From assembly GCA_024760525.1 (NCBI GenBank), contig CP060499.1, positions 2,997,501 through 3,061,500 of the forward strand: a DNA stretch of 64,000 nt, in the 5' to 3' direction. The translations under genes and the position numbers were made by a program. Within the stretch, counting starts at the first letter, position 1; each line of letters begins with the position of its first letter. Shown piece after piece: positions 45,143-53,985 of the stretch. The notes below the pieces were generated by a model. The model was not told the DNA's origin. It saw nothing but the letters and a program-made list of their open reading frames with translations, and searched no databases. The DNA is from Nitrospira sp. GTDB taxonomy: Bacteria > Nitrospirota > Nitrospiria > Nitrospirales > Nitrospiraceae.

Positions 45143-46192
45143 TTACCGGAGATTATTCGCTTGGGACATGACCGATACCTTCCGGAGCAGATCCAGCTCA
45201 TCCAAAATCTTGCCCACCCCCAACACCACGGAGGTCAGCGGATCGTCCACCGTAATGATCGGCAAGTTCGTTTCTTCACGGAATCGTGTGTCCATGCCCT
45301 TGAGAAGGGAGCCGCCGCCGGTCAACACGATTCCGCGATCGATAATGTCCCCGGCCAGTTCGGGCGGTGTGTTTTCCAACGCGATCTTGATGGCATTCAC
45401 GATCGTTCCAATCGGCTCTTGCAGCGCTTCGCGGACCTCGGCGTCGTCGATGACCAATGTCCGCGGGATACCTGAAATCAAATCTCGGCCTTTGATCATC
45501 ATGGTCTTCCGCTCCTCGAAGGGATAGGCGGACCCAATCTCGAATTTAATCCGCTCCGCCATATGCTCCCCGATGAGCAAGTTGTACTTTTTCTTGATGT
45601 AATTCATGATCGCTTCGTCCATGCGATCGCCGGCGACCTTGACGGATTCGCTGTACACGATCCCGCCCAGCGAGATGACGGCGATGTCCGTCGTGCCGCC
45701 TCCCACATCGACCACCATGTTGCCGGACGGCTCCGTGATCGGCAATCCCGATCCGATGGCCGCGGCGACAGGCTCTTCGATCAGATAGACCTCCCGCGCC
45801 CCGGCCAATTCGGCGGAGTCGCGCACGGCCCGTTGCTCTACCTGCGTGATACGGGAGGGGACACCGATGATGATCCGTGGTCGAACAAACGCGCTGCGAT
45901 TGTGAGCCTTCCGGATGAAATGCTTCAGCATTTGTTCGGCCATCTCGAAGTCGGCGATCACGCCTTCCTTCATCGGCCGAACCGCCACGATATTCCCGGG
46001 CGTGCGTCCAAGCATTTTTTTGGCGTCCGTTCCGACGGCCAGCACTTTTTCGCTTTTCTTTTCAACTGCGACGACGGAGGGTTCGTTGAGGACGATCCCC
46101 TTCCCGTGGACATAGACGAGGGTCGTCGCCGTGCCTAAGTCAATCGCTAGGTCGTCGGAGAACCAACCGAACACATCTCCCGGGAACCCCAC
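45143..46192 (-). CDS. mreB: Rod-shape actin homologue MreB
   Basis: A 349-residue actin-fold ATPase with phosphate loops DLGTATTLVYV and DVGGGTTDIAVISLG, and adenosine motif LTGGGSLLKGMD. It guides elongation synthesis. It is the first gene of mreB-mreC-mreD-mrdA-rodA, followed by rng; spacing is short throughout. Confidence 0.98.
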   Translation of the reverse strand: MGFPGDVFGWFSDDLAIDLGTATTLVYVHGKGIVLNEPSVVAVEKKSEKVLAVGTDAKKMLGRTPGNIVAVRPMKEGVIADFEMAEQMLKHFIRKAHNRSAFVRPRIIIGVPSRITQVEQRAVRDSAELAGAREVYLIEEPVAAAIGSGLPITEPSGNMVVDVGGGTTDIAVISLGGIVYSESVKVAGDRMDEAIMNYIKKKYNLLIGEHMAERIKFEIGSAYPFEERKTMMIKGRDLISGIPRTLVIDDAEVREALQEPIGTIVNAIKIALENTPPELAGDIIDRGIVLTGGGSLLKGMDTRFREETNLPIITVDDPLTSVVLGVGKILDELDLLRKVSVMSQANNLR

Positions 46193-46257
46193 GGCGTCTC
46201 TCCCTTCATCTTGGCCGGACGACTCAGCGCCCAGCCTGTGCGCTTGCTCTATCTTAC

Positions 46258-46716
46258 CTAGTCCGGGACTGCGAGTTGACCCGCATCCAACACCTGCGTT
46301 CGAGCCACTTCGTCGCCGAGTCGACGACCCTGCTCATTCCCTATGATCAAAAAACTTTCGAATGCCAAAATAGCTAGGGATACGAGCCATCCAATGTATG
46401 GGACCGCATACGCGATCTGTGCACCGCCCAACGGAAGATTCCGGATGATCGATTCTCGAAAGCCGGCCGTATCCCGCCCATCCAACCGCATGGTTTGCAG
46501 GCCGACCAACCGTTTGCCGATACTTCGTCCCCCCGCAAACCCATCGGCGATCAAGATGTAGGCCAGACCGGAAAGAAAGCCGACCGGAGGAGCGACTTCG
46601 CCTGCGGCGACAATAATGAACAGGTCGATCAACTTCGCAATGAACCGGTTCAGGACATGGGCCTTCGGATAGACTCTTGATTCAAACGACGCCGAGGTCA
46701 GCCCCTCCCCTGCCAA
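46258..46716 (-). CDS. RDD family membrane protein
   Basis: A 152-residue RDD protein: the Arg and Asp residues of HVLNRFIAKLIDLFII and GRSIGKRLVGLQ, and about four helices. Some RDD proteins are Na+/H+ antiporters or assembly factors, but most have no known role. It lies just upstream of mreB, 65 bases away. Confidence 0.85.
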   Translation of the reverse strand: MAGEGLTSASFESRVYPKAHVLNRFIAKLIDLFIIVAAGEVAPPVGFLSGLAYILIADGFAGGRSIGKRLVGLQTMRLDGRDTAGFRESIIRNLPLGGAQIAYAVPYIGWLVSLAILAFESFLIIGNEQGRRLGDEVARTQVLDAGQLAVPD

Positions 46717-46965
46717 GGGATCTCCTTACCTAATTAGTGACAAAGTATAACAAAACGCATCATCTTGCACAAACAAAGACCAATCTTTTTCAGAGCTTCC
46801 TTTTTGGGTGTCCTTGCGAGTCGCCCCATGCACTCATTGCGACATCGACGGGAAGTATGCGCGAATTCGAGGAACCCATTTCCGGATCTTTTCACTGATC
46901 GCCGCTCTTGCCTTTCGTTTTGTCCGGAAGTACACTTCTCTCTTTACACAAAAAAGAGGATCGAC

Positions 46966-47664
46966 ATGATTAAGACGATGCGCGATGCATCTCACAACTA
47001 CCCTTGGTTGCTCAAATCCATCATGGGCATTTTGGCTGTTGCCTTCGTGATTACCATGGGATGGTGGGGATTCGGTGAGCAAGCCGGCGGACCTGTCGCC
47101 AAAGTCGGGGAGCAATCGGTTTCACTCGACGAGTTTAAGCGCACCTATGAAAACATGCGTCGTATCTATAAAGAAAACGTCACCGGTGACTTCAAAGAGG
47201 AAGAGTTCAAAGAGTTCGTCATCGGGCAACTCGTCGACAGTCGCGTTTGGATCATCGCCGCTGAAGAAATGGGCGTGAGAGTCTCCGATGCCGATTTGCG
47301 CGAGCTGATCATGCAAACTCCGGTCTTTCAGAAAAATGGAGCCTTCGATCCGGAACTCTACCGCCGCATCCTGGCGGCGAATCATTTGACGCCGGCTTCG
47401 TTTGAGGCGATCCAGCACCAAGAAGTGCTGGCCAATAAGGCTCGGATGATCGTTCGCGATTCTGTCTCGCTCACTCCTGCCGAAATTGCCGAGGGGCAAT
47501 CTCTCATGACTAGGCCGCAGGATTCCGATCCTGCCAAGGCCGCCGAAGCCAAGCAGCGGGTGTTGGACGACATGCTCTTGCAAAAACAGCAACGAGCCCT
47601 GGTCTCATTCCAACAGTCCATGAAAGCCAAGCTGCCGGTCACCGTCCGCCGCGAGCTGCTGTGA
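46966..47664 (+). CDS. SurA_N/PpiD-like membrane-anchored chaperone without PPIase domain
   Basis: A 232-residue protein with a short cytoplasmic start, one membrane helix (MGILAVAFVITMGWWGFG) and a SurA N-terminal-type domain (KVGEQSVSLDEFKRTYENM, SDADLRELIMQTPVF, FDPELYRRIL). PpiD has this start but goes on to a parvulin domain; here the protein ends after an Arg/Lys-rich helix. The ATG at 46966 has AGAGGA five bases upstream; the frame opens at 46765 but that part is unlikely to be coding. It is probably a periplasmic holdase; the truncated form may be native. Confidence 0.82.
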   Translation: MIKTMRDASHNYPWLLKSIMGILAVAFVITMGWWGFGEQAGGPVAKVGEQSVSLDEFKRTYENMRRIYKENVTGDFKEEEFKEFVIGQLVDSRVWIIAAEEMGVRVSDADLRELIMQTPVFQKNGAFDPELYRRILAANHLTPASFEAIQHQEVLANKARMIVRDSVSLTPAEIAEGQSLMTRPQDSDPAKAAEAKQRVLDDMLLQKQQRALVSFQQSMKAKLPVTVRRELL

Positions 47665-47686
47665 AGGCCTTCCGCTCTCGTTGAGC

Positions 47687-48706
47687 CTAATTGATCAGCA
47701 TCGCGTCGCCGTAACTGTAGAAGCGATAGCGTTCTTCGACGGCTTCTTCGTAAGCGCTGCGTATCAGCTCGGTGCCGGCGAACGCCGACACAAGCATCAG
47801 TAACGTAGTCCGTGGAAGGTGGAAATTCGTCATGAGCACATCGACGACCTTGAACTGAAATCCCGGTGTCACGAAGAGCCGGCTTTCACCGGACGTAGGA
47901 ACCATCATCCCCTTCTCCTTCATGACGGTTTCAAGCGCTCGGACGACCGTGGTACCGACGGCCATTACCCGCCCACCGGCGCGTTTCGTCTGCCTGATCG
48001 CGTCGGCCGTTTCCTCACTGATGGAGAATGCTTCCGCCCCCATCTGATGGTCTTCTATTCGTTCGGTCGTCACCGGTTTAAAGGTGCCTGGACCGACATG
48101 GAGGGTCACCGTGGCAACCTTGACGCCAGAGGCGACCAGTCGCTTAAACAGTTCTTCGGTAAAGTGAAGCCCGGCGGTCGGTGCTGCAATCGCCCCTTCG
48201 TGTTTGGCAAAGACCGTCTGATACCAGCGTCGATCCTCCGGAGTCGCGGCGCGCTTGATGTAAGGCGGAAGCGGCATAACCCCCTGCGTTTCGAAGAGCC
48301 GTGCCACAGGCTCCGGGCTGTCCACCGTCACCTCGGTACCGGATGCGTCGCGTTTCACGATGGTTGCGCGGGAATGTCGATCGAATTCGATCACCTGGCC
48401 GATACGGAGGGTGCCTTTCACCATGATCTCCCACCGTCCGTGACCAAGGTCTTTCACGAATAACACCTCAACAGATGTTCCATTCGATCTCTTGATTCCC
48501 GACACTCGTGCGGCCAAGACCTTGGTATCGTTCACGACGAGCAGGTCGCCCGGGTTCATCAATTCAGGGAGATCGGCAACCTGACGATGTGCAAATTGGT
48601 GCGACTTCCGGTCTAGGACCAGCAATCGTGCTCGATCCCGAGGAATGATCGGCTGCACCGCGATCAGGGCAGGATCGAACGGAAAGTCATAATCTGAGAG
48701 TTGCAT
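47687..48706 (-). CDS. queA: S-adenosylmethionine:tRNA ribosyltransferase-isomerase QueA
   Basis: A 339-residue enzyme of queuosine synthesis. Family marks: MQLSDYDFPFDPALIA at the start, NDTKVLAARVSG, PTAGLHFTEEL and NFHLPRTTLLMLVSAFAG. The ATG at 48706 shares bases with the spoIID stop (TAATG); the longer frame to 48838 lies inside spoIID and is not used. Confidence 0.97.
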   Translation of the reverse strand: MQLSDYDFPFDPALIAVQPIIPRDRARLLVLDRKSHQFAHRQVADLPELMNPGDLLVVNDTKVLAARVSGIKRSNGTSVEVLFVKDLGHGRWEIMVKGTLRIGQVIEFDRHSRATIVKRDASGTEVTVDSPEPVARLFETQGVMPLPPYIKRAATPEDRRWYQTVFAKHEGAIAAPTAGLHFTEELFKRLVASGVKVATVTLHVGPGTFKPVTTERIEDHQMGAEAFSISEETADAIRQTKRAGGRVMAVGTTVVRALETVMKEKGMMVPTSGESRLFVTPGFQFKVVDVLMTNFHLPRTTLLMLVSAFAGTELIRSAYEEAVEERYRFYSYGDAMLIN

Positions 48707-49935
48707 TACGAAGGAGGAACCGAAGGGGCAGGAGGAGCCTGGGTTAATGAAGCATCGCGCAGCTCGGTCCCAGGATAGTAGTAGCGAAGAATGCTCGAAA
48801 AGGAATACCCCAGCTCTGCCAGTTCTTTCGCGCCCCACTGGCAGAGGCCCACTGCATGGCCTGCTCCATACCCGGAAAGAATGACATCCCGGCCGACGGA
48901 CTCAATCGTAAATTGCGTGCTGGGCACCACGGTATACCCTACCGCCTTACGCAGATCTTCTCCACGCAGAACGAGCTCACCCAGGGAGTGCGAAATCTGC
49001 AACGTGGCCACGCGTCCTGCACGGCTATAGGTAAGCGGTGCGATGGCCGTGATCGTTCCCACCGCAAATCCTTGTTGCCGTAAATTCCTCTCCAACACAT
49101 CGATCGTAAACGACGCTTTCCACTGATAGTGCGGGGACTCGATGTCGAACGGGCATTCAACGCCTTTCAAATAGGGCAGATCCTTCGACCACACAATCGT
49201 GGCATCTTCCGTGATCCCTGCGGCCGTCGATGAGAAGGCGGCATAGATGGGAGCGCCCTGATGGGTCACGACCATGCCTCTTGTGGATTCTACGGCCTGG
49301 ATGATCCGTCCATCGATACCCTGGCGGCCACGATACACCTGATCTTGAGTCCCGGCAACCACATCATAATCCCGAGCAGCGCTGAGCATGTGTTGATACA
49401 ACGCATACGTCCTGGCCGCAACTGCCTGAACTTTTAACATCTCGGGATGCCAGGCGGGATTCACCTCGGCCGGCACCACACCTTTGACGTACTCCTCCAA
49501 ATCGACGTAATTGACGACGAGCAGGCCTTTCCCTCGCCGGACGAGTTGGATCGACCCACTGACCTGGACTGCACCTTTCTCATCGCCTGCGCGCAGGACT
49601 GCCTTATTGCCGTTCCCATTCAACCAGATTTTCACGTCATGACTTCCCGCCCGCACCATCAGCTGATCGCTCGCCACCGGTTTGCCGTTGAGAAGCAGCA
49701 CCTGGCCCTGAGCCTTGATCCGGAGCGCGGACCGATACGCCCACGCCTGATCACGCTCATCGGTCACCCATAGGGTCTGATCGGTATACACTTCCAACTG
49801 CCGAACATCCGACGCCAACAGAACACGAATCGATTGAGCGGCCTGGGCCTCCGGCATCATGAGACAGCCGAAGCAGAGTCCCATTCCAGCCGCGCCGGCC
49901 AGGAGCCGTCTTGCTATCATCTTCGGAAAAACCAT
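48706..49935 (-). CDS. SpoIID/LytB domain protein
   Basis: A 409-residue exported protein: signal peptide (ending AQA-AQS), a beta-rich N-terminal part, and the SpoIID domain (GYVEVVP-like YVKGVVPAEVNPAWHPEMLKVQAVAARTYAL near 170, then GHAVGLCQWGAKELAELG near 355). SpoIID cuts glycan strands in sporulating bacteria; in non-sporulating bacteria related proteins act in wall remodelling. It overlaps the start of DUF2905 gene by 19 bases. Confidence 0.9.
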   Translation of the reverse strand: MVFPKMIARRLLAGAAGMGLCFGCLMMPEAQAAQSIRVLLASDVRQLEVYTDQTLWVTDERDQAWAYRSALRIKAQGQVLLLNGKPVASDQLMVRAGSHDVKIWLNGNGNKAVLRAGDEKGAVQVSGSIQLVRRGKGLLVVNYVDLEEYVKGVVPAEVNPAWHPEMLKVQAVAARTYALYQHMLSAARDYDVVAGTQDQVYRGRQGIDGRIIQAVESTRGMVVTHQGAPIYAAFSSTAAGITEDATIVWSKDLPYLKGVECPFDIESPHYQWKASFTIDVLERNLRQQGFAVGTITAIAPLTYSRAGRVATLQISHSLGELVLRGEDLRKAVGYTVVPSTQFTIESVGRDVILSGYGAGHAVGLCQWGAKELAELGYSFSSILRYYYPGTELRDASLTQAPPAPSVPPS

Positions 49936-50174
49936 CCTAGGAGATAGAATAGCAGACTCAGAAAGATGCTGAGGACGATGCTGGTCCCGATGGGGAAATA
50001 GAAGCTGAAGTTATCACGCTTGACGGAGATATCACCCGGCAGCTTTCCCAGCCAACTGAACGCGCTTCCGAGGCCGGGAATCCGGTCCACCAGAACCAAT
50101 AGGACCCCAAGCCCGACGATGCCAAGCCCTATCCCGATTAAGAGCTTGCCCAGCGTATTCCATTCCGGCATCAA
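49917..50174 (-). CDS. DUF2905 small membrane protein
   Basis: An 85-residue protein with two helices and the DUF2905 core GKLPGDISVKRDNFSFYFPIGTS split by a short loop. Function unknown; it is often found next to queA or ruv genes, which fits here. Confidence 0.88.
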   Translation of the reverse strand: MMPEWNTLGKLLIGIGLGIVGLGVLLVLVDRIPGLGSAFSWLGKLPGDISVKRDNFSFYFPIGTSIVLSIFLSLLFYLLGWFFRR

Positions 50175-50199
50175 CTTCCATCCAGTTGGCAGAATGCTG

Positions 50200-51222
50200 T
50201 TAGCTGTTGACTAGACACTCGGCGATCTGAATCGCATTCAGCGCCGCTCCCTTGCGAAGGTTGTCGGACACGACCCAGAGGTTGAGGCCGTTGGTAATCG
50301 ACTCATCCTCCCGCACACGGCCGATGTAGACCTCGTCTTTTCCGGTCGCGTCAAGGGGCATTGGGTACAGCTTCTTCACCGGATCGTCGTAGACGATCAC
50401 GCCGGGCATCGCTGCCAACGCGGCACGCGCCTCGTTTGAATTCAACGGACGTTCCAATTCCACATTGATCGCTTCAGAGTGGCAACGCAGCACGGGAACG
50501 CGTACCGTGGTCGCCGTAACCCGAAGGTTCGGTGCGCCGAGAATCTTTCGGGTCTCTTTCGCGATCTTGACTTCTTCCGAGCAATCGCCTCCCTCGTTGA
50601 ACGAGCCGATGTGCGGCAACAAATTGAAGGCGATCTGATAGGGATAGACCTTGGTTGTGACGTCGCGGAACGCCAGCAAGTCTTTCGTTTGATCCATCAG
50701 TTCATCCATGGCCGCGGCGCCGGTTCCGGACACCGATTGAAAGGTCGTGACCACCACTCGCTTCACCCCCACCGCATCGTGAAGGGGCTTGAGCGCCATG
50801 ACCAAGGGGGTGGTCGTACAGTTGGGGATGGAGACGATCCCCCGAGGCATGGAACGCAAGGCTGCGGCATTCACTTCCGGAACCACCAAGGGAACCTGAT
50901 CATCCATACGGAATACGGCACTATCATCGATCACCGCAATGCCGGCCGCTCCCAATCGCTGACCATATTCTTGACTGATGGCGTCCGTCGCGGAGATAAA
51001 CGCCAGATCCACCTCATCGAACGACGAGGATTCGGTCAACTCTTCAACCGTCCACTCCTTACCCTGGCAGGTCATCACCTCGCCGGCCGATCGCTTGGAC
51101 GAAAAGAGCCGGAGTCCCGCCAGCGGAAATTTTCGTTCTTCCAGGATGTCGAGTGTTTCCTTCCCTACGGCGCCGGTCGCGCCAAGGATTGCCACGATGT
51201 ATCCGGGTTTCTTCTTGATCAT
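50200..51222 (-). CDS. asd: Aspartate-semialdehyde dehydrogenase
   Basis: A 340-residue enzyme that makes aspartate semialdehyde for lysine, threonine, methionine and wall synthesis. NADP loop VAILGATGAVGKETLDIL, active Cys in SIPNCTTTPLVMAL (about residue 132) and His in VLRCHSEAINVE. Start at ATG 51222 gives the normal length. It begins eight bases inside the end of the NHL gene. Confidence 0.97.
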   Translation of the reverse strand: MIKKKPGYIVAILGATGAVGKETLDILEERKFPLAGLRLFSSKRSAGEVMTCQGKEWTVEELTESSSFDEVDLAFISATDAISQEYGQRLGAAGIAVIDDSAVFRMDDQVPLVVPEVNAAALRSMPRGIVSIPNCTTTPLVMALKPLHDAVGVKRVVVTTFQSVSGTGAAAMDELMDQTKDLLAFRDVTTKVYPYQIAFNLLPHIGSFNEGGDCSEEVKIAKETRKILGAPNLRVTATTVRVPVLRCHSEAINVELERPLNSNEARAALAAMPGVIVYDDPVKKLYPMPLDATGKDEVYIGRVREDESITNGLNLWVVSDNLRKGAALNAIQIAECLVNS

Positions 51223-51229
51223 GAGACGC

Positions 51230-52432
51230 CTACTCCAATGCCAACATGCGAATACGATGATTAAAGGTGTCCGCCACCAGCAACGTTCCGTCCCGGCCGG
51301 CTGCGATACCGAACGGATAACACAGACTCGCTTCTTTCGCGACCGCGCCATCTCCTGAATAGGCAGGAACCCCAACACCCGCCACGCGGCACGCCACCCC
51401 ATCTGCCCAATCCCACTGCCGGATGAGGTGACTGTCGGAATCGGTCAGGAAGAGGTTTCCCTGATGATCGACGGCAATTCCCGTTGGGCGCGAAAGACTC
51501 GGCGACGGCGGATCCGACGGCGATTCATACCGATAGGCTCCGCCATCGCCCGCCACAGTGGATATCAAACCAGACGAGAGTTGAACACATCGGATTCGGC
51601 CGTTGAAGGTATCGGCTATATACAGTCGGTCGGCCGCCAAGGCCAATCCACTGGGACCCGCAAGAGCTGCGTCAACAGCGTGCTGCCCATCTCCGTCGTA
51701 CGTTGCTGTCCCGGTTCCCGCAACCGTGTGAATCACGCGAGTCTTAAGGTCTACCACACGCACACGATGATTGCTTTGATCGGCGATATAGAGCCTGCCT
51801 TCATTGTCGACGGCCAAGGCCGAGGGTTCATTGAGCGCAGCGTGATGCGCGGGACCGCCGTCGCCGGAAAAACGAGCCTGACCTGTTCCTGCCAGCGTCG
51901 AGATCATCCCGGTTGCCGTGTCCACCATCCGCACACGATGATTCATCGTATCGGCGATATAGAGATTCCCCTCCCGGTCTACAGCCACCGCTGTGGGAAA
52001 ATTGAGATCCGCGCTCACCGCCGGCCCACTGTCCCCACCATACCGTTGTGAGGTGGGTGCTCCGTTGGTCCAATATCGGACAGTTCCGCTCAAATCGGCC
52101 TGCTGTGTAAATTTCTCCGTGGTGGTTCGACCACCATCAGCGAACGGGTCTTCATCGGTGGGCGGGACACTTGCTTCCCGTCGCTCCGGTGCATGGGTCT
52201 GGTCGTTGCTGGGTCTCCCGGCTACGGTCGAGATGATACCGCTGACGCAGTCAATTCTTCGAATGACGTGATTTTCTGAATCGGCCACATACACGTGTCC
52301 GTGGTGATCGATCGTGACGCCTTTGGGTTCATTCAAACAGCCCCGATCCGCCGATCCATCGTCTCCCGCAAAACCCGCCTCGCCGTTACCGGCGAGTGTT
52401 TTGATCATCCACGTGGAAAGAATGGTTGCCAT
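51230..52432 (-). CDS. NHL-repeat beta-propeller protein
   Basis: A 400-residue protein built of about six NHL repeats (for example GHVYVADSENHVIRRID, GNLYIADTMNHRVRMVD, GRLYIADQSNHRVRVVD). No signal peptide is seen. Such propellers serve as binding surfaces; no enzyme motif is present. It lies between leuB and asd, with 15 bases to leuB, so it is probably co-transcribed. Confidence 0.88.
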   Translation of the reverse strand: MATILSTWMIKTLAGNGEAGFAGDDGSADRGCLNEPKGVTIDHHGHVYVADSENHVIRRIDCVSGIISTVAGRPSNDQTHAPERREASVPPTDEDPFADGGRTTTEKFTQQADLSGTVRYWTNGAPTSQRYGGDSGPAVSADLNFPTAVAVDREGNLYIADTMNHRVRMVDTATGMISTLAGTGQARFSGDGGPAHHAALNEPSALAVDNEGRLYIADQSNHRVRVVDLKTRVIHTVAGTGTATYDGDGQHAVDAALAGPSGLALAADRLYIADTFNGRIRCVQLSSGLISTVAGDGGAYRYESPSDPPSPSLSRPTGIAVDHQGNLFLTDSDSHLIRQWDWADGVACRVAGVGVPAYSGDGAVAKEASLCYPFGIAAGRDGTLLVADTFNHRIRMLALE

Positions 52433-52447
52433 AGATCAGGCCGCTGA

Positions 52448-53524
52448 CTAGTTCAGATTTCTCACGATGGCCTCGCCCATCTCGACGGTCCCCACGATCC
52501 GCGCTCCGGGGCTCTGAATATCTTTCGTGCGATACCCGAGGTCGAGCGTTTTCACAATGGCTTGTTCGATGGCTTCAGCCTCTTTCTCGAGGTGAAATGC
52601 GTACGACAACATCATCGCAGCCGAGGCAATCGTGGCGATGGGATTGGCGATATTCTTGCCTGCAATGTCAGGGGCGCTCCCATGAATCGGCTCGAAGAGC
52701 CCGACTTTCGCCCCGATGCTGGCCGACGGCAACATGCCGATCGAACCGGTCAGCATCGCTGCTTCATCACTGAGAATGTCTCCGAACATGTTATTGCAGA
52801 GGAGCACGTCGAACTGTCGGGGGTTCCGCACCAGCTGCATGGCGGCGTTATCGACGTAGATATGCCCCAGTTCAACATCCGGATAGGACGCGTGGACGTC
52901 GATGACGACCTTTCGCCACAGCTCCGAGGATTCCAACACGTTCGCCTTATCGACCGAGGTCACCTTCTTGCGCCGTTTCCGCGCCGCTTCGAATGCGACC
53001 TTGGCGATCCGCCGAACTTCTTCCGTGGAATAGACCTCCGTATTGAATCCCCGTTCTTCGCCATTGGGCAGCTTTTCAATGCCCTTGGGTTTGCCGAAGT
53101 AGATTCCCCCGGTGAGTTCGCGAATCACGAGGATGTCGATCCCCTCGACGACCTCACGCTTCAACGTGGACGCATCCACCAGATTGGAGTACAGCTTTGC
53201 CGGCCTCAAGTTGGCATAGAGCCCTAAGGCCTCTCGGATTCCGAGCAGCGCGCGTTCTGGCCGCAGGCTGTACTCTAACCCTTCCCACTTGGGGCCACCG
53301 ACGGCTCCCAGCAAGACCGCATCACTCTGCTTCGCGAGCGCCAATGTATCCTTCGGCAGCGGAACTCCCGCCTTATCGATCGCCTGACCGCCGATATCAG
53401 CCGCGGCAAATTCGAACGAATGCCCATATTTATCCGCGATGACCTTGAGAACCTTCACAGCTTCAGGAACGATCTCGCGTCCGACGCCGTCACCGGCCAG
53501 CACTGCAATCTTGGCCTTCACCAT
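52448..53524 (-). CDS. leuB: 3-isopropylmalate dehydrogenase
   Basis: A 358-residue enzyme of leucine synthesis. Landmarks: GDGVGREIVPEAVKVL at the start, RELTGGIYFG, DKANVLESSELWRKVV and GLFEPIHGSAPDIAGKNIANP. Normal length. leuC and leuD are not in the window. Confidence 0.98.
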   Translation of the reverse strand: MVKAKIAVLAGDGVGREIVPEAVKVLKVIADKYGHSFEFAAADIGGQAIDKAGVPLPKDTLALAKQSDAVLLGAVGGPKWEGLEYSLRPERALLGIREALGLYANLRPAKLYSNLVDASTLKREVVEGIDILVIRELTGGIYFGKPKGIEKLPNGEERGFNTEVYSTEEVRRIAKVAFEAARKRRKKVTSVDKANVLESSELWRKVVIDVHASYPDVELGHIYVDNAAMQLVRNPRQFDVLLCNNMFGDILSDEAAMLTGSIGMLPSASIGAKVGLFEPIHGSAPDIAGKNIANPIATIASAAMMLSYAFHLEKEAEAIEQAIVKTLDLGYRTKDIQSPGARIVGTVEMGEAIVRNLN

Positions 53525-53556
53525 TGCTCCTTTCGATCCTTCAATCCGCCCATGGT

Positions 53557-53925
53557 CTATTCCAACACGCGTTCATCTTCAACTCGCCAGGCCGGATCCA
53601 CGAAACACAAGAATTCGATATCTGTCGTGCCGGTATTTTCGAGAAACTGTTGCCCTCCAGGGGGAACATAGACCGTCGTCCCGGCTTCGACCGGCGTGAC
53701 GTGCTCATCGATCGTCAATCGGCCACAGCCCGATATGAAATAATAGACCTCGGACGACGCCAAAACATGTCGCTTCGATCGTTGACCGGAAGGGAGAGTG
53801 CCGTGGGCAAGACTATATTTCAGTTTGAGCTGATGCTTGGCCGGGTGAAAAATCTCCCGCAAGCGCGTATCGTCGCCGGCTAGAAACTCGGGGCGATCCG
53901 CCAGCGTCACCTTGAACACGGACAA
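53557..53925 (-). CDS. Small cupin-domain protein
   Basis: A 122-residue single-domain cupin. The two cupin motifs are seen around HVLASSEVYYFISGCGRL and GTTVYVPPGGQQFLENTG. His/Glu metal ligands are only partly kept. Possibly a sugar isomerase-like or dioxygenase-like protein; no substrate can be named. It lies between leuA and leuB in the same direction. Confidence 0.8.
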   Translation of the reverse strand: MSVFKVTLADRPEFLAGDDTRLREIFHPAKHQLKLKYSLAHGTLPSGQRSKRHVLASSEVYYFISGCGRLTIDEHVTPVEAGTTVYVPPGGQQFLENTGTTDIEFLCFVDPAWRVEDERVLE

Positions 53926-53985
53926 GCCCCCTCAACCTCAACACGCTAAGTCACGGAAATTGAGACTGTATCGTGGAGAGCGCCG

